Positions 29,654 to 41,257 of a stretch of DNA of 43,977 bases are shown one piece after another. The notes beneath the pieces were generated by a model that had not been told where the DNA came from, did no database searches, and was given only the letters and a program-made list of their open reading frames with translations. How positions within the stretch are numbered: position 1 is the first letter of the stretch; each line of letters opens with the position of its first letter. The stretch comes from Actinomycetota bacterium (GTDB lineage: Bacteria > Actinomycetota > Actinomycetes > S36-B12). The stretch lies in assembly GCA_009699015.1 (NCBI GenBank), contig WLOY01000010.1:1-43977 (forward strand), in the 5' to 3' direction. The position numbers and the translations under genes were made by a program.

Positions 29654-30802
29654 GTGTTGCAGATCGCCATGGTCAGTACCTATCCGCCTACGCAGTGCGG
29701 GCTCGCCACCTTCACCAGGTCACTCGCACAGGGCATGCTCGAGTGCGGTACCCAGAGCGGGGTGGTTCGGCTCTCCTCCGGAAACGAGCCGAATCCGGGG
29801 CGGCCGGTCATCCACGAGCATGTGCAGGGGCCAGGGCTTGCCCGCACGGTTGACGTGCTGAATGCTCACGATGCCGTGATCTTCCAGCACGAATACGGCA
29901 TCTACGCCGGGCCGGATGGCGATGATGTGCTCAACCTCATGGACGGCACGAAGGTGCCGATCATCGTCGTCCTCCACACCGTTCTTGCCGCGCCGAGGCT
30001 GCACCAGCGATACGTGCTGCAGCGCATCATCGATCGGGCGGATGCACTCGTGACGATGACGGAGACCGGCCGGCGCAACCTCCTGCGCGGGTATGACGTC
30101 GACCGTCACAAGGTCCACGTCATCCCGCACGGCGCCGCCGACCTGCGAGCGCCGCGTTCGGACTCAGCCGGCGAGCGGCCCTCGACCGTCCTGACCTGGG
30201 GACTGCTGAGCGAGGGCAAGGGCATCGAGTGGGGCATCGAGGCGCTCGCGATGCTCTCCGAAGCCAACCCGAGCCTGAAGTACCTCGTCGCAGGTCAGAC
30301 GCACCCGAAGGTGCTGCTCGAGCACGGCGAGCAGTACCGCACCAGGCTCATTCGGCTCGCGGAGGAGCTTGGAGTTGCGTCGCGCGTGCACTTCGTCAAC
30401 GACTACCTCGACCAGCAGCTTCTGCACGGCCTCATCCGAAAGGCCGACATCATCCTGCTCCCCTACGACTCGAAGGACCAGGTCACGTCGGGGGTGCTCA
30501 CCGAGGCGGTGGTCGCGGGCAAGCCGATTATCTCGACCCGCTTCCCCCACGCCGTCGAACTCCTCTCCCGCGGCTCGGGATGGCTGGTCGAGCAGGGTGA
30601 TGCCGTGGGGATCGCAGCGGGCATTCACCATCTGCACACGACGCCGAGCGCTGCCGAGCACATGTCTCGTGCGACCGCCGCGATGGCGAAGGACTTCCTG
30701 TGGAGTGCCATCGCCGATCGCTACCTTCGTCTCGCCGGGAGTCTCGCCGGTGCCCGCCCGGATGCGCACGTCGGCGCCCTGGCCACGACTGCGCGGGGGT
30801 GA
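29654..30802 (+). CDS. Family 4 glycosyltransferase
   Basis: 382 residues from GTG at 29654, with GGAGG eight bases upstream. GT-B fold features: N-terminal MVSTYPPTQCGLATFTRSLA (the glycine-containing acceptor loop), VIFQHEYGIYAG, VVLHTVL, and in the donor-binding half VIPHGAAD, LTWGLLSEGKGIEWGIEAL, YLVAGQTHP and the nucleotide-sugar motif VTSGVLTEAVVAGKPIIST, a variant of the EX7E motif. Likely transfers a hexose, perhaps mannose given the GH130 gene downstream, to a sugar or lipid acceptor in the cytoplasm. First gene of a three-gene operon joined by 4-bp overlaps. Confidence 0.88.
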   Translation: MLQIAMVSTYPPTQCGLATFTRSLAQGMLECGTQSGVVRLSSGNEPNPGRPVIHEHVQGPGLARTVDVLNAHDAVIFQHEYGIYAGPDGDDVLNLMDGTKVPIIVVLHTVLAAPRLHQRYVLQRIIDRADALVTMTETGRRNLLRGYDVDRHKVHVIPHGAADLRAPRSDSAGERPSTVLTWGLLSEGKGIEWGIEALAMLSEANPSLKYLVAGQTHPKVLLEHGEQYRTRLIRLAEELGVASRVHFVNDYLDQQLLHGLIRKADIILLPYDSKDQVTSGVLTEAVVAGKPIISTRFPHAVELLSRGSGWLVEQGDAVGIAAGIHHLHTTPSAAEHMSRATAAMAKDFLWSAIADRYLRLAGSLAGARPDAHVGALATTARG

Positions 30803-31833
30803 TTTCAGTCATGAATGAAGGACACCTCCTCACCCTGTCGAACCCGCTCGGGGTATTCGAGCACTCCCTCGGGTCCGAGCCTCGGCGCGAGTACGGCTTC
30901 TGCGTCGACGACGTCGCCCGGGCCCTCATCCTCCTCACGAGAGCCGACATGCTCGGCGAGCCGATTTCCCTGGACGCAAGGCTCCTCGCCGATCGGTCGC
31001 TCTCGTTCATCCTCGATGCGCAGAGCCCCGACGGCCTCTTCGTCAACCGCCGTGCGGTCGACGGAAGCTGGTACGGAACGCCCGCGGCCGAGGATCACTG
31101 GGGCCGGGCACTCTGGTCGCTCGGCGACGTGGCCGGCTCATCGAGCATGCGACGTGATGAGGCGCTCGGGGCCTTCGAGCTCGGGGCGGTGCATCGTCCG
31201 CCCTTCCTGAGATCAATGGTGTTCGCCGGGCTCGGTGCCGCATCGGTCGTGCGCGTGCTGCCCGGCAATGACGCGGGGGTGGACCTGCTGCGCGCCGCAG
31301 CGGCCCGGGTGCCGAAGGCGACCTCGATGGGTTGGCCGTGGCCGGAACCCCGGCTGACATACGCGAATGCCGCGATCCCCGAGCTTCTCATCCGTGCCGG
31401 AAACCTGCTCGGGGAGCCATCCATGCTCAAGCGGGGCCTGGACCTGCTCGAGTGGCTGATGGAGGTCGAGATGATCGGGGGCCACCTGTCGATGACGCCT
31501 GTCGGCGGATGGGGACCGGGGGATCTACGCCCTGGATTCGATCAGCAGCCGATCGAGGTGACCGCGCTCGTCGATGCCTGCGTCGCAGCGCACGCCGCGA
31601 CGGGCGACGTCTCGTGGCTCACGGGAGTCGAGCGGGGTGTCGCGTGGTTCGACGGCGACAACGATGCGGGGATGCCGATGGGCAACCCGTACACGGGCGG
31701 CGGGCACGACGGCCTCCACCCGCACGGCCGCAATGAGAATCAGGGGGCAGAGTCGACGCTCGCCTACCTCATGGTCGTCCAGACCGCCACGCACCTGATC
31801 CAGTCGAGGTACCCGGGCCAGGCGGTCCTGTGA
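30799..31833 (+). CDS. Predicted (alpha/alpha)6-barrel sugar-active protein
   Basis: 344 residues if it starts at the GTG at 30799, which overlaps the GT4 stop by 4 bp; ATG at 30811 is in frame and possible. The sequence is helical with repeated aromatic/acidic motifs of (alpha/alpha)6-toroid glycosidases: YGFCVDDVARALI, DGLFVNRRAVDGSWYGTPAAEDHWGRALWSLGD, MGWPWPEPRLTYANA, GGWGPGDLRPGFDQQPIEVTAL and GLHPHGRNENQGAESTLAYL. The acidic residues in VDDVAR and AEDHWGR are candidate catalytic or binding residues. It is cytoplasmic (no signal peptide). Similar sequences are often found beside, or fused to, GT4 enzymes next to GH130, suggesting one intracellular carbohydrate pathway; the exact activity is unknown. 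Confidence 0.75.
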   Translation: MISVMNEGHLLTLSNPLGVFEHSLGSEPRREYGFCVDDVARALILLTRADMLGEPISLDARLLADRSLSFILDAQSPDGLFVNRRAVDGSWYGTPAAEDHWGRALWSLGDVAGSSSMRRDEALGAFELGAVHRPPFLRSMVFAGLGAASVVRVLPGNDAGVDLLRAAAARVPKATSMGWPWPEPRLTYANAAIPELLIRAGNLLGEPSMLKRGLDLLEWLMEVEMIGGHLSMTPVGGWGPGDLRPGFDQQPIEVTALVDACVAAHAATGDVSWLTGVERGVAWFDGDNDAGMPMGNPYTGGGHDGLHPHGRNENQGAESTLAYLMVVQTATHLIQSRYPGQAVL

Positions 31834-33377
31834 CACTCGTCCATCGCACCGAGGTGAACCTCGTTGCGAGTGCCGACCGGGTGATGTGCCGCATCTTCAT
31901 CCCGGGTGACGAACTGCACCTGCCGGGCGTTTCGCGCGCCGAGAGCGTGCTCGAGCGGATCGGCTGGCTGACCGACGAGCAGGTCGACGAGTCGCTTGCG
32001 CGCACGATCGAACGGTTCGAGGACCGGCATCGTCACCTGCAGCGGGAGTTCGACATGCATTTCGAGGCGGTGTCGCACCTCATCCCGGACGTGAGCGTGG
32101 TGTCGGCGTCACGGCGGTCGCTCATCGGCGCCTACTTCACCCAGGAGTACGCCTTCGAGTCGACTGCCTACTTCAATCCCTCGATGGTTGCCCACCCCGA
32201 CCAGTCGGGAGTGCCGAAGGGGAGCCTCCGCTTCGTCATGAGCGTCCGCGCGGTTGGGGAGGGCCACATCTCGAGCATCGTCTTTCGGACAGGCCTCATC
32301 GGACCCCTCGGAGAGATCGAGATGGACCCGGTGTCGAGGTATGCGACCACCCGCGCCCACCGCTACACGGCGCTCACCAGCCGGCTCGTCCGACGAGCAG
32401 CCGTCGAGCGCGGCTTGGACTCCTCCGAGCTCCAGTCGGTCCTCGGGACCCTGCCGGAGACCTTTACGCCGGAGGAGCTGGAAGTGAGCATGGAACTGCT
32501 GCAGGTGGCGCGCAGCGGCACCACCCCGATCGCGAACGTCGTGAACGAGCTGCGGGACCTCGCGAAGAGCACCTACGAGGTCGACTTCGACGAGTCGACC
32601 GAGCTGAGCGAGCGGGTCATGTGGCCGACCGTCAGCAATGAGCGGCACGGGATGGAGGACGCACGCTGGGTGCAGTTCACCGAACCGGATGGCAGGGTCA
32701 ATTACCGCGCGACCTACGGGGGGTACGACGGTGTCGACGTGGTGATCCGAGGACTCGAGACCTCGGATTTCCGTCGCTTCTCATCGATGCAGCTCACCGG
32801 CCGCGCGGTCGCCAACAAGGGCCTCGCGCTCTTCCCGAGGAAGGTGAACGGCCGGTACGCAGCGGTATCCCGCTGGGACCGCGAGTCGAACTCGATCGCC
32901 TACTCGGGCGACGGCTACCACTGGGACGAGGGCCAGACCTTCCAGTTCGCGTCCCAGCCCTGGGAGGTCGTGCACCTGGGCAACTGCGGATCCCCCATCG
33001 AGACGGCCGCCGGCTGGATCGTGCTCACGCACGGCGTCGGTCCGATGCGCGAGTACTTCATCGGTGCCGTTCTCCTGGACCTCGAGGATCCGACGAGGAT
33101 GATCGCGGCCCTTCCTCACCCGTTGCTCTCGGCCAATGAGAAGGAGCGCAACGGCTACGTCCCGAATGTCGTGTACTCGTGCGGCTCGCTCAAGCACGAG
33201 GACGTCCTCGTCATTCCCTACGGGATCGCCGATGGCATGACGGGGATCGCGACCGTAGAGGTCGACGAGCTCCTCGCCGAGCTCCTGAAGTTCAGGCGGC
33301 GCCGGTCGGGCGATTCCAGGGCTGCTGGTGATCGGTCCTCCGATGCCCGAGACGAGATGAAGGCTGCGGCATCGTGA
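31830..33377 (+). CDS. Glycoside hydrolase family 130 protein (mannoside phosphorylase or mannosidase)
   Basis: 515 residues from GTG at 31830, overlapping the previous stop by 4 bp. The C-terminal 300 residues show the five-bladed propeller motifs of GH130: NERHGMEDARWVQF (the GxEDPR motif with Ala for Pro), YRATYGGYDGVDV, KGLALFPRKVNGRYAAVSRWD, VVHLGNCGSPIETAAGWIVLTHGV, NVVYSCGSLKHEDVLVIPYGIADGMTGIATV. The first 200 residues form a helical extension seen in long GH130 members. GH130 enzymes phosphorolyse or hydrolyse beta-mannosides; phosphorylase versus hydrolase cannot be decided here because the phosphate-binding residues were not aligned. The C-terminus ends in a basic, disordered tail. 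Confidence 0.88.
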   Translation: MTLVHRTEVNLVASADRVMCRIFIPGDELHLPGVSRAESVLERIGWLTDEQVDESLARTIERFEDRHRHLQREFDMHFEAVSHLIPDVSVVSASRRSLIGAYFTQEYAFESTAYFNPSMVAHPDQSGVPKGSLRFVMSVRAVGEGHISSIVFRTGLIGPLGEIEMDPVSRYATTRAHRYTALTSRLVRRAAVERGLDSSELQSVLGTLPETFTPEELEVSMELLQVARSGTTPIANVVNELRDLAKSTYEVDFDESTELSERVMWPTVSNERHGMEDARWVQFTEPDGRVNYRATYGGYDGVDVVIRGLETSDFRRFSSMQLTGRAVANKGLALFPRKVNGRYAAVSRWDRESNSIAYSGDGYHWDEGQTFQFASQPWEVVHLGNCGSPIETAAGWIVLTHGVGPMREYFIGAVLLDLEDPTRMIAALPHPLLSANEKERNGYVPNVVYSCGSLKHEDVLVIPYGIADGMTGIATVEVDELLAELLKFRRRRSGDSRAAGDRSSDARDEMKAAAS

Positions 33378-33493
33378 TCGACGAGGGGATGCGCAAGTTC
33401 CGGGGGCACCCGCAGATCTGACCGTGGCACCTGCCGATCAGGGACAGGGCGACATGTGCGAGGGTCATCGCACTCGACGCCCTGGAGGAATCC

Positions 33494-34237
33494 TTGATCG
33501 GCCTTGGCACCATCATCAACGTCGCGGCCATTCTCGTGGGCGCCTCGCTCGGCGTGCTCCTCGGCCATCGCATGCCGGAGCGTGTCCGCGTCACCGTGAC
33601 CGATGCGCTCGGGCTCGTGACCTTCGTAATCGGGGCCCTGAACATCGTGGCGCTTACCGACGTCGACTTCACTGACGCCGTCGGAGATGCGGCCCCCCTG
33701 CTGATCGTCCTGGGAGCGCTCGTGATCGGCGGCGTCACGGGCTCACTCCTGCGGATAGAGGAACGGCTTGAGATCGGCGGCCGGTTCATTCAGCGGACGT
33801 TCTCCCGGTCCGGCGCCGGCGAGTCGAAGTCGCGCTTCGTCGAGGGCTTCGTCGACACCTCGCTCATCTTCTGCATCGGGCCGCTGGCGGTGCTCGGCTC
33901 GCTGAGTGACGGCCTGGGCCAGGGCATCGAGCAGCTGGCCCTCAAATCCACGATCGACGGCTTCGCATCGCTGGCGTTCGCTGCCTCCCTGGGATGGGGG
34001 GTGGCTGCGGCGGCGATCTCCGTCGGCATCATCCAGGGCCTGCTCACCGTGCTCGCGGCCGTCGTCGGTCCCTTCCTGTCGGCCGCACTCATCGCATCGA
34101 TCACGGCTACGGGCGGCGTCATGCTTCTCGGAGTTGGCCTGCGAATCCTCAATATTCGGCAGGTGCCCGTCGGTGACATGCTCCCGGCGCTCATCGTCGC
34201 CCCGCTTCTCACCCTCGCGGTGGCGTCCTTCACGTAG
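33494..34237 (+). CDS. DUF554 family membrane protein
   Basis: 247 residues from an unusual TTG start at 33494, supported by GGAGG (33484-33488) five bases upstream. The start MIGLGTIINVAAILVGASLGVLLG, the segment FVEGFVDTSLIFCIGPLAVLGSLSDG and the repeat GLGQGIEQLALKSTIDGFASLAFAASLGWGV match the DUF554/YdfK family of seven- or eight-helix inner membrane proteins. The function of the family is not known; a transport role has been suggested. 116 bases separate it from the GH130 gene, so it is probably not part of that cassette. It converges on the ABC permease gene. Confidence 0.9.
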   Translation: MIGLGTIINVAAILVGASLGVLLGHRMPERVRVTVTDALGLVTFVIGALNIVALTDVDFTDAVGDAAPLLIVLGALVIGGVTGSLLRIEERLEIGGRFIQRTFSRSGAGESKSRFVEGFVDTSLIFCIGPLAVLGSLSDGLGQGIEQLALKSTIDGFASLAFAASLGWGVAAAAISVGIIQGLLTVLAAVVGPFLSAALIASITATGGVMLLGVGLRILNIRQVPVGDMLPALIVAPLLTLAVASFT

Positions 34238-34249
34238 GCGTCGGGTGCG

Positions 34250-35047
34250 TCAGGTTGAGATGTCTCGACGGTTGAAGGCGACGACGGACGCCGCGAGGAC
34301 GACGGCGGAGGTCCCTGCAAGCCAGCCGATATTCGACAGGGCCAGGCCGTTGACGAGGGGGTCGTTGCCGAGCGCCCACTGGAATGGATTCACTGGAGTG
34401 ATGGCATCGAAGGTGTCGACGAGCGGGGCAAGGGAGTAGAAGACGAAGGCGGCGAGACCGAGGGCGATCCCTGCGCCCATCGCGATCCCTGGCCGGCCGA
34501 CGAGCGCACCGAAGAGGAATCCGAGCGATGCGTAGAGCATCCCGAGCAGGGCGCACGAGAATGATGCGGCGAACAGGTTCGCAGCCGCGACATCAATGTC
34601 GACGAGTCGCGTGCCGATGATGAGCGTGATGGTGAGCGCGAGGCATAGGCCGAGGAGCACGAGGGCGGTGGCGATCATCTTCGTCACGATGATCGAGAAG
34701 CGCGACACCGGCAGGGCAAGGAGGATGTCGGCGGTGCCACGGTGCTCCTCGTCGGCCGTGGCAGCCGCACCCCAGCTCACCCCGACCGCGATGAGGATGA
34801 GGGGGACCATGAAACTGAAGAGCTCCACGTTGAGGAAGCCGGGTCCGGAGGTGTAGTCGGTCATCCGGAACATCTCCTTGAAGACCTCCGGATAGCCCTC
34901 GATCATCTGGCTGATTCCCTCCGACGACTGCCGGATGCTCGGGTAGACCCACAGTTGGATCGCGGCAATCGCGATGAGCCCGCCGGCCCACGACGCGAGT
35001 CCACGCCAATGATCACGCCACGATTTCGTCAGCAGGGCGGTCAGCAT
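34250..35047 (-). CDS. ABC-2 type transporter permease
   Basis: 265 residues from ATG at 35047 (GAGGGGG eight bases upstream); a GTG at 35056 is an alternative. About six membrane helices: near residues 17-38, 80-103, 130-155, 163-190, 195-216 and 235-258. The segment DEEHRGTADILLALPVSRFSIIVTKM after the second helix is the typical coupling region of ABC-2 permeases (often written EKE.GTLELLLAxPVSR). Forms an exporter with the ATPase encoded directly upstream, whose 3' end it overlaps by 35 bases. Substrate unknown; such pairs commonly export lipids or drugs. Confidence 0.88.
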   Translation of the reverse strand: MLTALLTKSWRDHWRGLASWAGGLIAIAAIQLWVYPSIRQSSEGISQMIEGYPEVFKEMFRMTDYTSGPGFLNVELFSFMVPLILIAVGVSWGAAATADEEHRGTADILLALPVSRFSIIVTKMIATALVLLGLCLALTITLIIGTRLVDIDVAAANLFAASFSCALLGMLYASLGFLFGALVGRPGIAMGAGIALGLAAFVFYSLAPLVDTFDAITPVNPFQWALGNDPLVNGLALSNIGWLAGTSAVVLAASVVAFNRRDIST

Positions 35048-36002
35048 GGCGATCACCCCCTCGGACGAGGGCGAAGAACACCTGGTCCAGGCTCGGCTCG
35101 TGCGTTCGAACGCTCAGCACCCCGAGGCCGGCGGCATGCCGGAACAGATCCGTCTCTGCTCCCGTCACGGTGCACGTCACCTGGCAGCCGCGTGATCGCA
35201 CGTCGGTCACCCCCGGGAGTCGGGTGAACGGCTCGGCATCGACCGGCTGCGCGAAGTCGAGGTCGATCGTCCGAAGGGCCCGTCGCTTGAGGGTGGCGAT
35301 GTCCTCGACGACGACGAGGTGACCTCCATCGACGATGGCCACTCGGCCAGCGAGGTGATCGACCTCGCTCAGGACGTGTGACGACAGGAGGATCGCGGCC
35401 CCCTGCTGCCGTGCCTCGTCGATGAGGGCCTCGAACTCCCGCTGGACGATGGGGTCGAGCCCGGCGGTGGGCTCATCGAGGATGAGGATCTCGGGGGAGT
35501 GCATGAATGCCTGCACGACGCCGATCTTCTGCTGGTTGCCCTTCGAAAGGTCGTGGATATGCCGGGTGAGATCGAGGTTGAGCCGCTCGCTCAACTCTGC
35601 GATCCGGCGGTCCATCCTCCGGCCGCGCATCCGGGCGAGGAATCTCAGGTACTCGGCGCCGGTGAGATTGCCGTAGAGCGCGAGTGCGCCGGGGAGGTAG
35701 CCGATTCGATGCCGCAGGCTCGCGGGGGCGGTTGCGACGTCGGTGCCGAGGATCGTCGCGGACCCGCGGGTGATGCCGAGCAGCCCGACAAGCATGCGCA
35801 GAGCCGTTGTCTTTCCGGCGCCGTTCGGGCCGAGGAACCCGAACACCTCCCCGGGCATCACCTCGAAGGTGAGGTCCTCGACGCCACGATCGCGGCCGTA
35901 GTACTTCGTGAGCCCCCGCAGCGAAATGGACGGCTGATCGCCCGACGATGCGTTCACGTCACGCGCCACCTCGACGTCATTCGCCGCAGGGGAAGCGTCC
36001 AT
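35013..36002 (-). CDS. ABC transporter ATP-binding protein
   Basis: 329 residues from ATG at 36002. Walker A GPNGAGKTT at residues 58-66, a Q-loop region GYLPGALALYGNLTG, a signature loop reading LSKGNQQKIG (the LSGGQ motif as LSKGN, common in this subfamily), Walker B ILILDEPTAGLDP and the switch His in LLSSHVLSEVD. The tail after residue 230 is a domain typical of export ATPases of the CcmA/DrrA type. Longer frames run to 36350 but would cover the divergent oxidoreductase gene. The chosen start sits six bases after a minus-strand TACCGT (-10), implying a leaderless transcript. The permease gene follows and overlaps. Confidence 0.9.
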   Translation of the reverse strand: MDASPAANDVEVARDVNASSGDQPSISLRGLTKYYGRDRGVEDLTFEVMPGEVFGFLGPNGAGKTTALRMLVGLLGITRGSATILGTDVATAPASLRHRIGYLPGALALYGNLTGAEYLRFLARMRGRRMDRRIAELSERLNLDLTRHIHDLSKGNQQKIGVVQAFMHSPEILILDEPTAGLDPIVQREFEALIDEARQQGAAILLSSHVLSEVDHLAGRVAIVDGGHLVVVEDIATLKRRALRTIDLDFAQPVDAEPFTRLPGVTDVRSRGCQVTCTVTGAETDLFRHAAGLGVLSVRTHEPSLDQVFFALVRGGDRHADRPADEIVA

Positions 36003-36008
36003 CACAAG

Positions 36009-36071
36009 ACGGTACGACGATCCGGACAGTGCCATCGAGGGCCGAACGTCCCGGCTCATGACCCGTAAGGT
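36009..36071. promoter_or_regulatory. Divergent pair of leaderless promoters
   Basis: Minus-strand -10 TACCGT at 36009-36014, six bases before the ATG at 36002. Plus-strand -10 TAAGGT at 36066-36071, six bases before the ATG at 36078. Neither start codon has a ribosome binding site. The mirrored geometry strongly suggests that both transcripts begin at their start codons. Confidence 0.6.
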
Positions 36072-36077
36072 CATGGC

Positions 36078-37085
36078 ATGGAACCCCTGCGCATCGGCGT
36101 GCTCGGAGCCGCCCGCATCAGCGAATACGCAATCGTCACCCCCGCTGCCCTCACCGGCACCCGGCTCGTCGCGGTCGCTGCACGCGATTGCGCGCGAGCC
36201 GAGTCCTTCGCCAGGCAGCACGGTGTCGAGCGAGTGGTCGACTCCTACGAGGCCCTCGTCCAGGATCCGGAGGTCGAGGCGATCTACAACCCGCTCGCCA
36301 ATGGCCTGCACGGGCCATGGAACCTCCGGGCGATCGCCGCCGGCAAGCACGTCCTCGCCGAGAAGCCGTTCGCGAGCAATCTGACCGAGGCCATTTCAGT
36401 CCGGGATGCTGCCGATGCGGCCGGGGTGCTGGTCATGGAGGCGTTCCATTACCGCTACCACCCGGTGATGCTCCGGATGATGGAGATCACCTCCGGCGGC
36501 GAGCTCGGAACCATCGTCCGCATCGAGGCCAATATGGAGATTCCGGCTCCGCCGCTGGAGGACCCGCGCTGGTCGGTCGAGCTCGCAGGCGGTGCCCTCA
36601 TGGACCTCGGCTGCTACAGCCTGCACGCGAACCGAACCCTTGGCGGCTTCCTCGGCGGGGATCCCGTGCTCGTGGCGGCCAGGGGTCGCGAGCACCCGGG
36701 GGCACCGGGCGTCGACGAGTGGATCGAGGCCGACCTCGAGTTCCCGTCGGGTGCGACCGGGGCGGCGAACTGCACTATGGCCGCTGGTGCGGTGCGATTC
36801 AGCCTTCGCGTTATCGGCTCCGCCGGCGAGGCCAGTGCGCACAATCTGCTGGCCCCGCCCGACGATGACCGCATCACCGTGATGGTCGGGGGATCCGAGC
36901 GCGTCGAGCGGCTCGGAACGCGCACCTCCTACACCTACCAGCTCGAGGCGTTCACGAAGTGGATTCGGGAGGGAGGGTCCATTCCCACCGACGCAGATGA
37001 CGCGGTCGAGAGCATGCGCATGATCGATGCCGTCTATGAGATGAGCGGGCTCGGGCTTCGTCGGACCTTCGGGTCGCCTGCCTGA
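36078..37085 (+). CDS. Gfo/Idh/MocA family oxidoreductase
   Basis: 335 residues. An N-terminal Rossmann fold (IGVLGAARISEYAIV) is followed by YNPLANGLHGPWNLRAIAAGKHVLAEKPFA, with the family's EKP motif at 95-97, whose Lys acts in catalysis. AFHYRYHP and GGALMDLGCYSLHANRTLGG (Asp and His of the catalytic set) start the C-terminal alpha/beta substrate domain. An NAD(P)-dependent dehydrogenase, usually acting on sugars, inositols or other polyols; the substrate is not known. It has its own leaderless promoter and converges on trmB. No obvious operon partner. Confidence 0.88.
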   Translation: MEPLRIGVLGAARISEYAIVTPAALTGTRLVAVAARDCARAESFARQHGVERVVDSYEALVQDPEVEAIYNPLANGLHGPWNLRAIAAGKHVLAEKPFASNLTEAISVRDAADAAGVLVMEAFHYRYHPVMLRMMEITSGGELGTIVRIEANMEIPAPPLEDPRWSVELAGGALMDLGCYSLHANRTLGGFLGGDPVLVAARGREHPGAPGVDEWIEADLEFPSGATGAANCTMAAGAVRFSLRVIGSAGEASAHNLLAPPDDDRITVMVGGSERVERLGTRTSYTYQLEAFTKWIREGGSIPTDADDAVESMRMIDAVYEMSGLGLRRTFGSPA

Positions 37086-37111
37086 CGCAACCGACCGACC
37101 GAACCTGCCGG

Positions 37112-37762
37112 CTATGCGGGTGACCGCACGTAGCGAAGGTCAGCGATCACCCGACCCTGGTCGAGCGCGGTCTGCTCGAATCTCGTGATCGGACGCTCGG
37201 CCGGGCGCTCGACCGGCCCGCCCTCCCACATCGGATGCCCGCCGAGCACCTCGATCATCTGCTCCGCGTAGGGGGCCCAGTCGGTGGCGAGATCCCAGAT
37301 AGCGTGCGGTGCCGATCGGCTGCCGATGAGGGTCGCGTGCTCGACGGTGACGATCCTGCGCTTGTGGTGCCGGGCCTTGGGCCACGGGTCGGGGAAGTAC
37401 GTGCGGACGCCGGCGAGGGAACGCTCCGCGATCATCGACCGAAGGACCTCGAGGGCATCGGCCTCCATGACGCGGACGTTCGTCAGCCCGGCTGAGCGGA
37501 TCCGGTGGAGCAGATCGCCGATGCCCGGGGTGTGGACGTCGATGGCGAGCAGGCCGTGATCGGGCTGCTGCCCGGCCATCACCGCTGTGGCCGCGCCCGT
37601 GCCGAACCCGATCTCCATGATCACCGGCCGGCCGGCCCACTCCTCCTCGAGGGAGAAACCCGGTCGCCCGAGCTCGATGAGCAGGCCATCCGGGATGCCG
37701 AGTGCCGCTGCCTGACGCGGGGTGACGCGTCCGCGGCGCGGCTTGTAGGTGCGTATCGACAT
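37112..37762 (-). CDS. trmB: tRNA (guanine-N7-)-methyltransferase
   Basis: 216 residues, the family's usual length. SAM-binding motif MEIGFGTGAATAVMA at about residues 49-63, an acidic LLAIDVHTPGIG loop, and the diagnostic YFPDPWPKARHHKRRI at about residues 122-137, followed by RPITRFEQTALDQGRVI, the TxFE motif near the C-terminus. It methylates N7 of G46 in the tRNA variable loop using SAM. The start at ATG 37762 is leaderless-like: minus-strand TAGCGT (37770-37775), then seven bases. It lies downstream of the S51 peptidase gene on the same strand (36-base gap) but probably has this promoter of its own. Confidence 0.93.
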   Translation of the reverse strand: MSIRTYKPRRGRVTPRQAAALGIPDGLLIELGRPGFSLEEEWAGRPVIMEIGFGTGAATAVMAGQQPDHGLLAIDVHTPGIGDLLHRIRSAGLTNVRVMEADALEVLRSMIAERSLAGVRTYFPDPWPKARHHKRRIVTVEHATLIGSRSAPHAIWDLATDWAPYAEQMIEVLGGHPMWEGGPVERPAERPITRFEQTALDQGRVIADLRYVRSPA

Positions 37763-37769
37763 GTCGGCG

Positions 37770-37775
37770 ACGCTA
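37770..37775 (-). promoter_or_regulatory. -10 box for leaderless trmB transcript
   Basis: Minus-strand TAGCGT followed by seven bases and ATG at 37762; no ribosome binding site. Confidence 0.5.
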
Positions 37776-37798
37776 GCCCACGCGCTGATGGCGGGTGC

Positions 37799-38508
37799 TC
37801 AGCAGTTGACCTGCAGGCTCATCGGCGAGTTGACCCGGTAGCGGCGGTCGGCCTCGACCCGCCACACCGACTGCCGGCCCCGCGCGCTGAAGGCCCATTC
37901 CGGGGCGCTCGACGGCTCGGCGACAAAGGCGGTGTCCTCGTCGATCCCGATGATCTGCGCCACCTCGGTGACGAGGGGCCTCATCGCGAAGTCCGGCATC
38001 CACTTGGTGTAGCGGTCGAAGTGGGGCAGGACCCTGATGCCGGGGACGACGCCGAGCCCGTCGACGCCGCCACTGCGGGGGTGCCGGAAGTCCGGGACGT
38101 ATCCGGCGAGCGCCATTGCGCCTGCGCTGCAGCCGGCGAGCGATGCGCCCGCCCGCCACTCGCGCTCGATGGCCGACCAGACCTTCGTGCCGGCGAGTGT
38201 CCTGGCGAGGTAGCTCGGATTGCCACCCGAGAGGTAGATGAGGCCGGCGCCCTTGATCTTCTCGGCCCATGACGGGTCATCGGCATCGGCTCGCATCCGG
38301 ACATCGATCACCACCTGCTCGGCGCCCAGCCGTGCGGCCGACGCCGCGCCCAGATCGTGCCAGCGCTTGAGCGATGACGCGCCCTCCGGAGCTGCAGCCG
38401 TCGCGAGCTGAACGAAGCGCTGCGGCCGGCCCTCGAGCAGCCAGGCCTCGACCTCGCCCATGACAGGGAGGTACTCGCCGCTTCCGACAAGGGCGATGCG
38501 TCCGGCTG

Positions 38509-38512
<4 letters not shown>
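37799..38512 (-). CDS. Peptidase S51 family protein (dipeptidase E/cyanophycinase-like)
   Basis: 237 residues. The ATG at 38512 overlaps the stop of the upstream MFS gene by 4 bp; a much longer upstream frame is an artefact. Class I glutamine-amidotransferase-like fold: IALVGSGEYLPVM at the start, GLIYLSGGNPSYLARTL, and the nucleophile elbow LAGCSAGAMALAG with Ser129, typical of peptidase S51 (aspartyl dipeptidase PepE, cyanophycinase). A downstream VLPHFDRY may supply the His. Cytoplasmic, no signal peptide. Probable serine peptidase acting on small peptides or isopeptide-linked compounds. Its tight coupling to an exporter under a CsoR-type operator is unusual and may point to the substrate class. 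Confidence 0.8.

Positions 38513-41253
<2,741 letters not shown>

Positions 41254-41257
<4 letters not shown>

Noticed and set aside
33374..33421. A 15-codon frame overlapping the GH130 stop (GTGA)
   Set aside because: Too short, no recognisable protein, no support beyond the overlap.
35013..36350. Longer version of the ABC ATPase starting at 36350
   Set aside because: The extension lies antisense to the well-supported Gfo/Idh/MocA gene and has no conserved sequence; ATG at 36002 fits a leaderless promoter.
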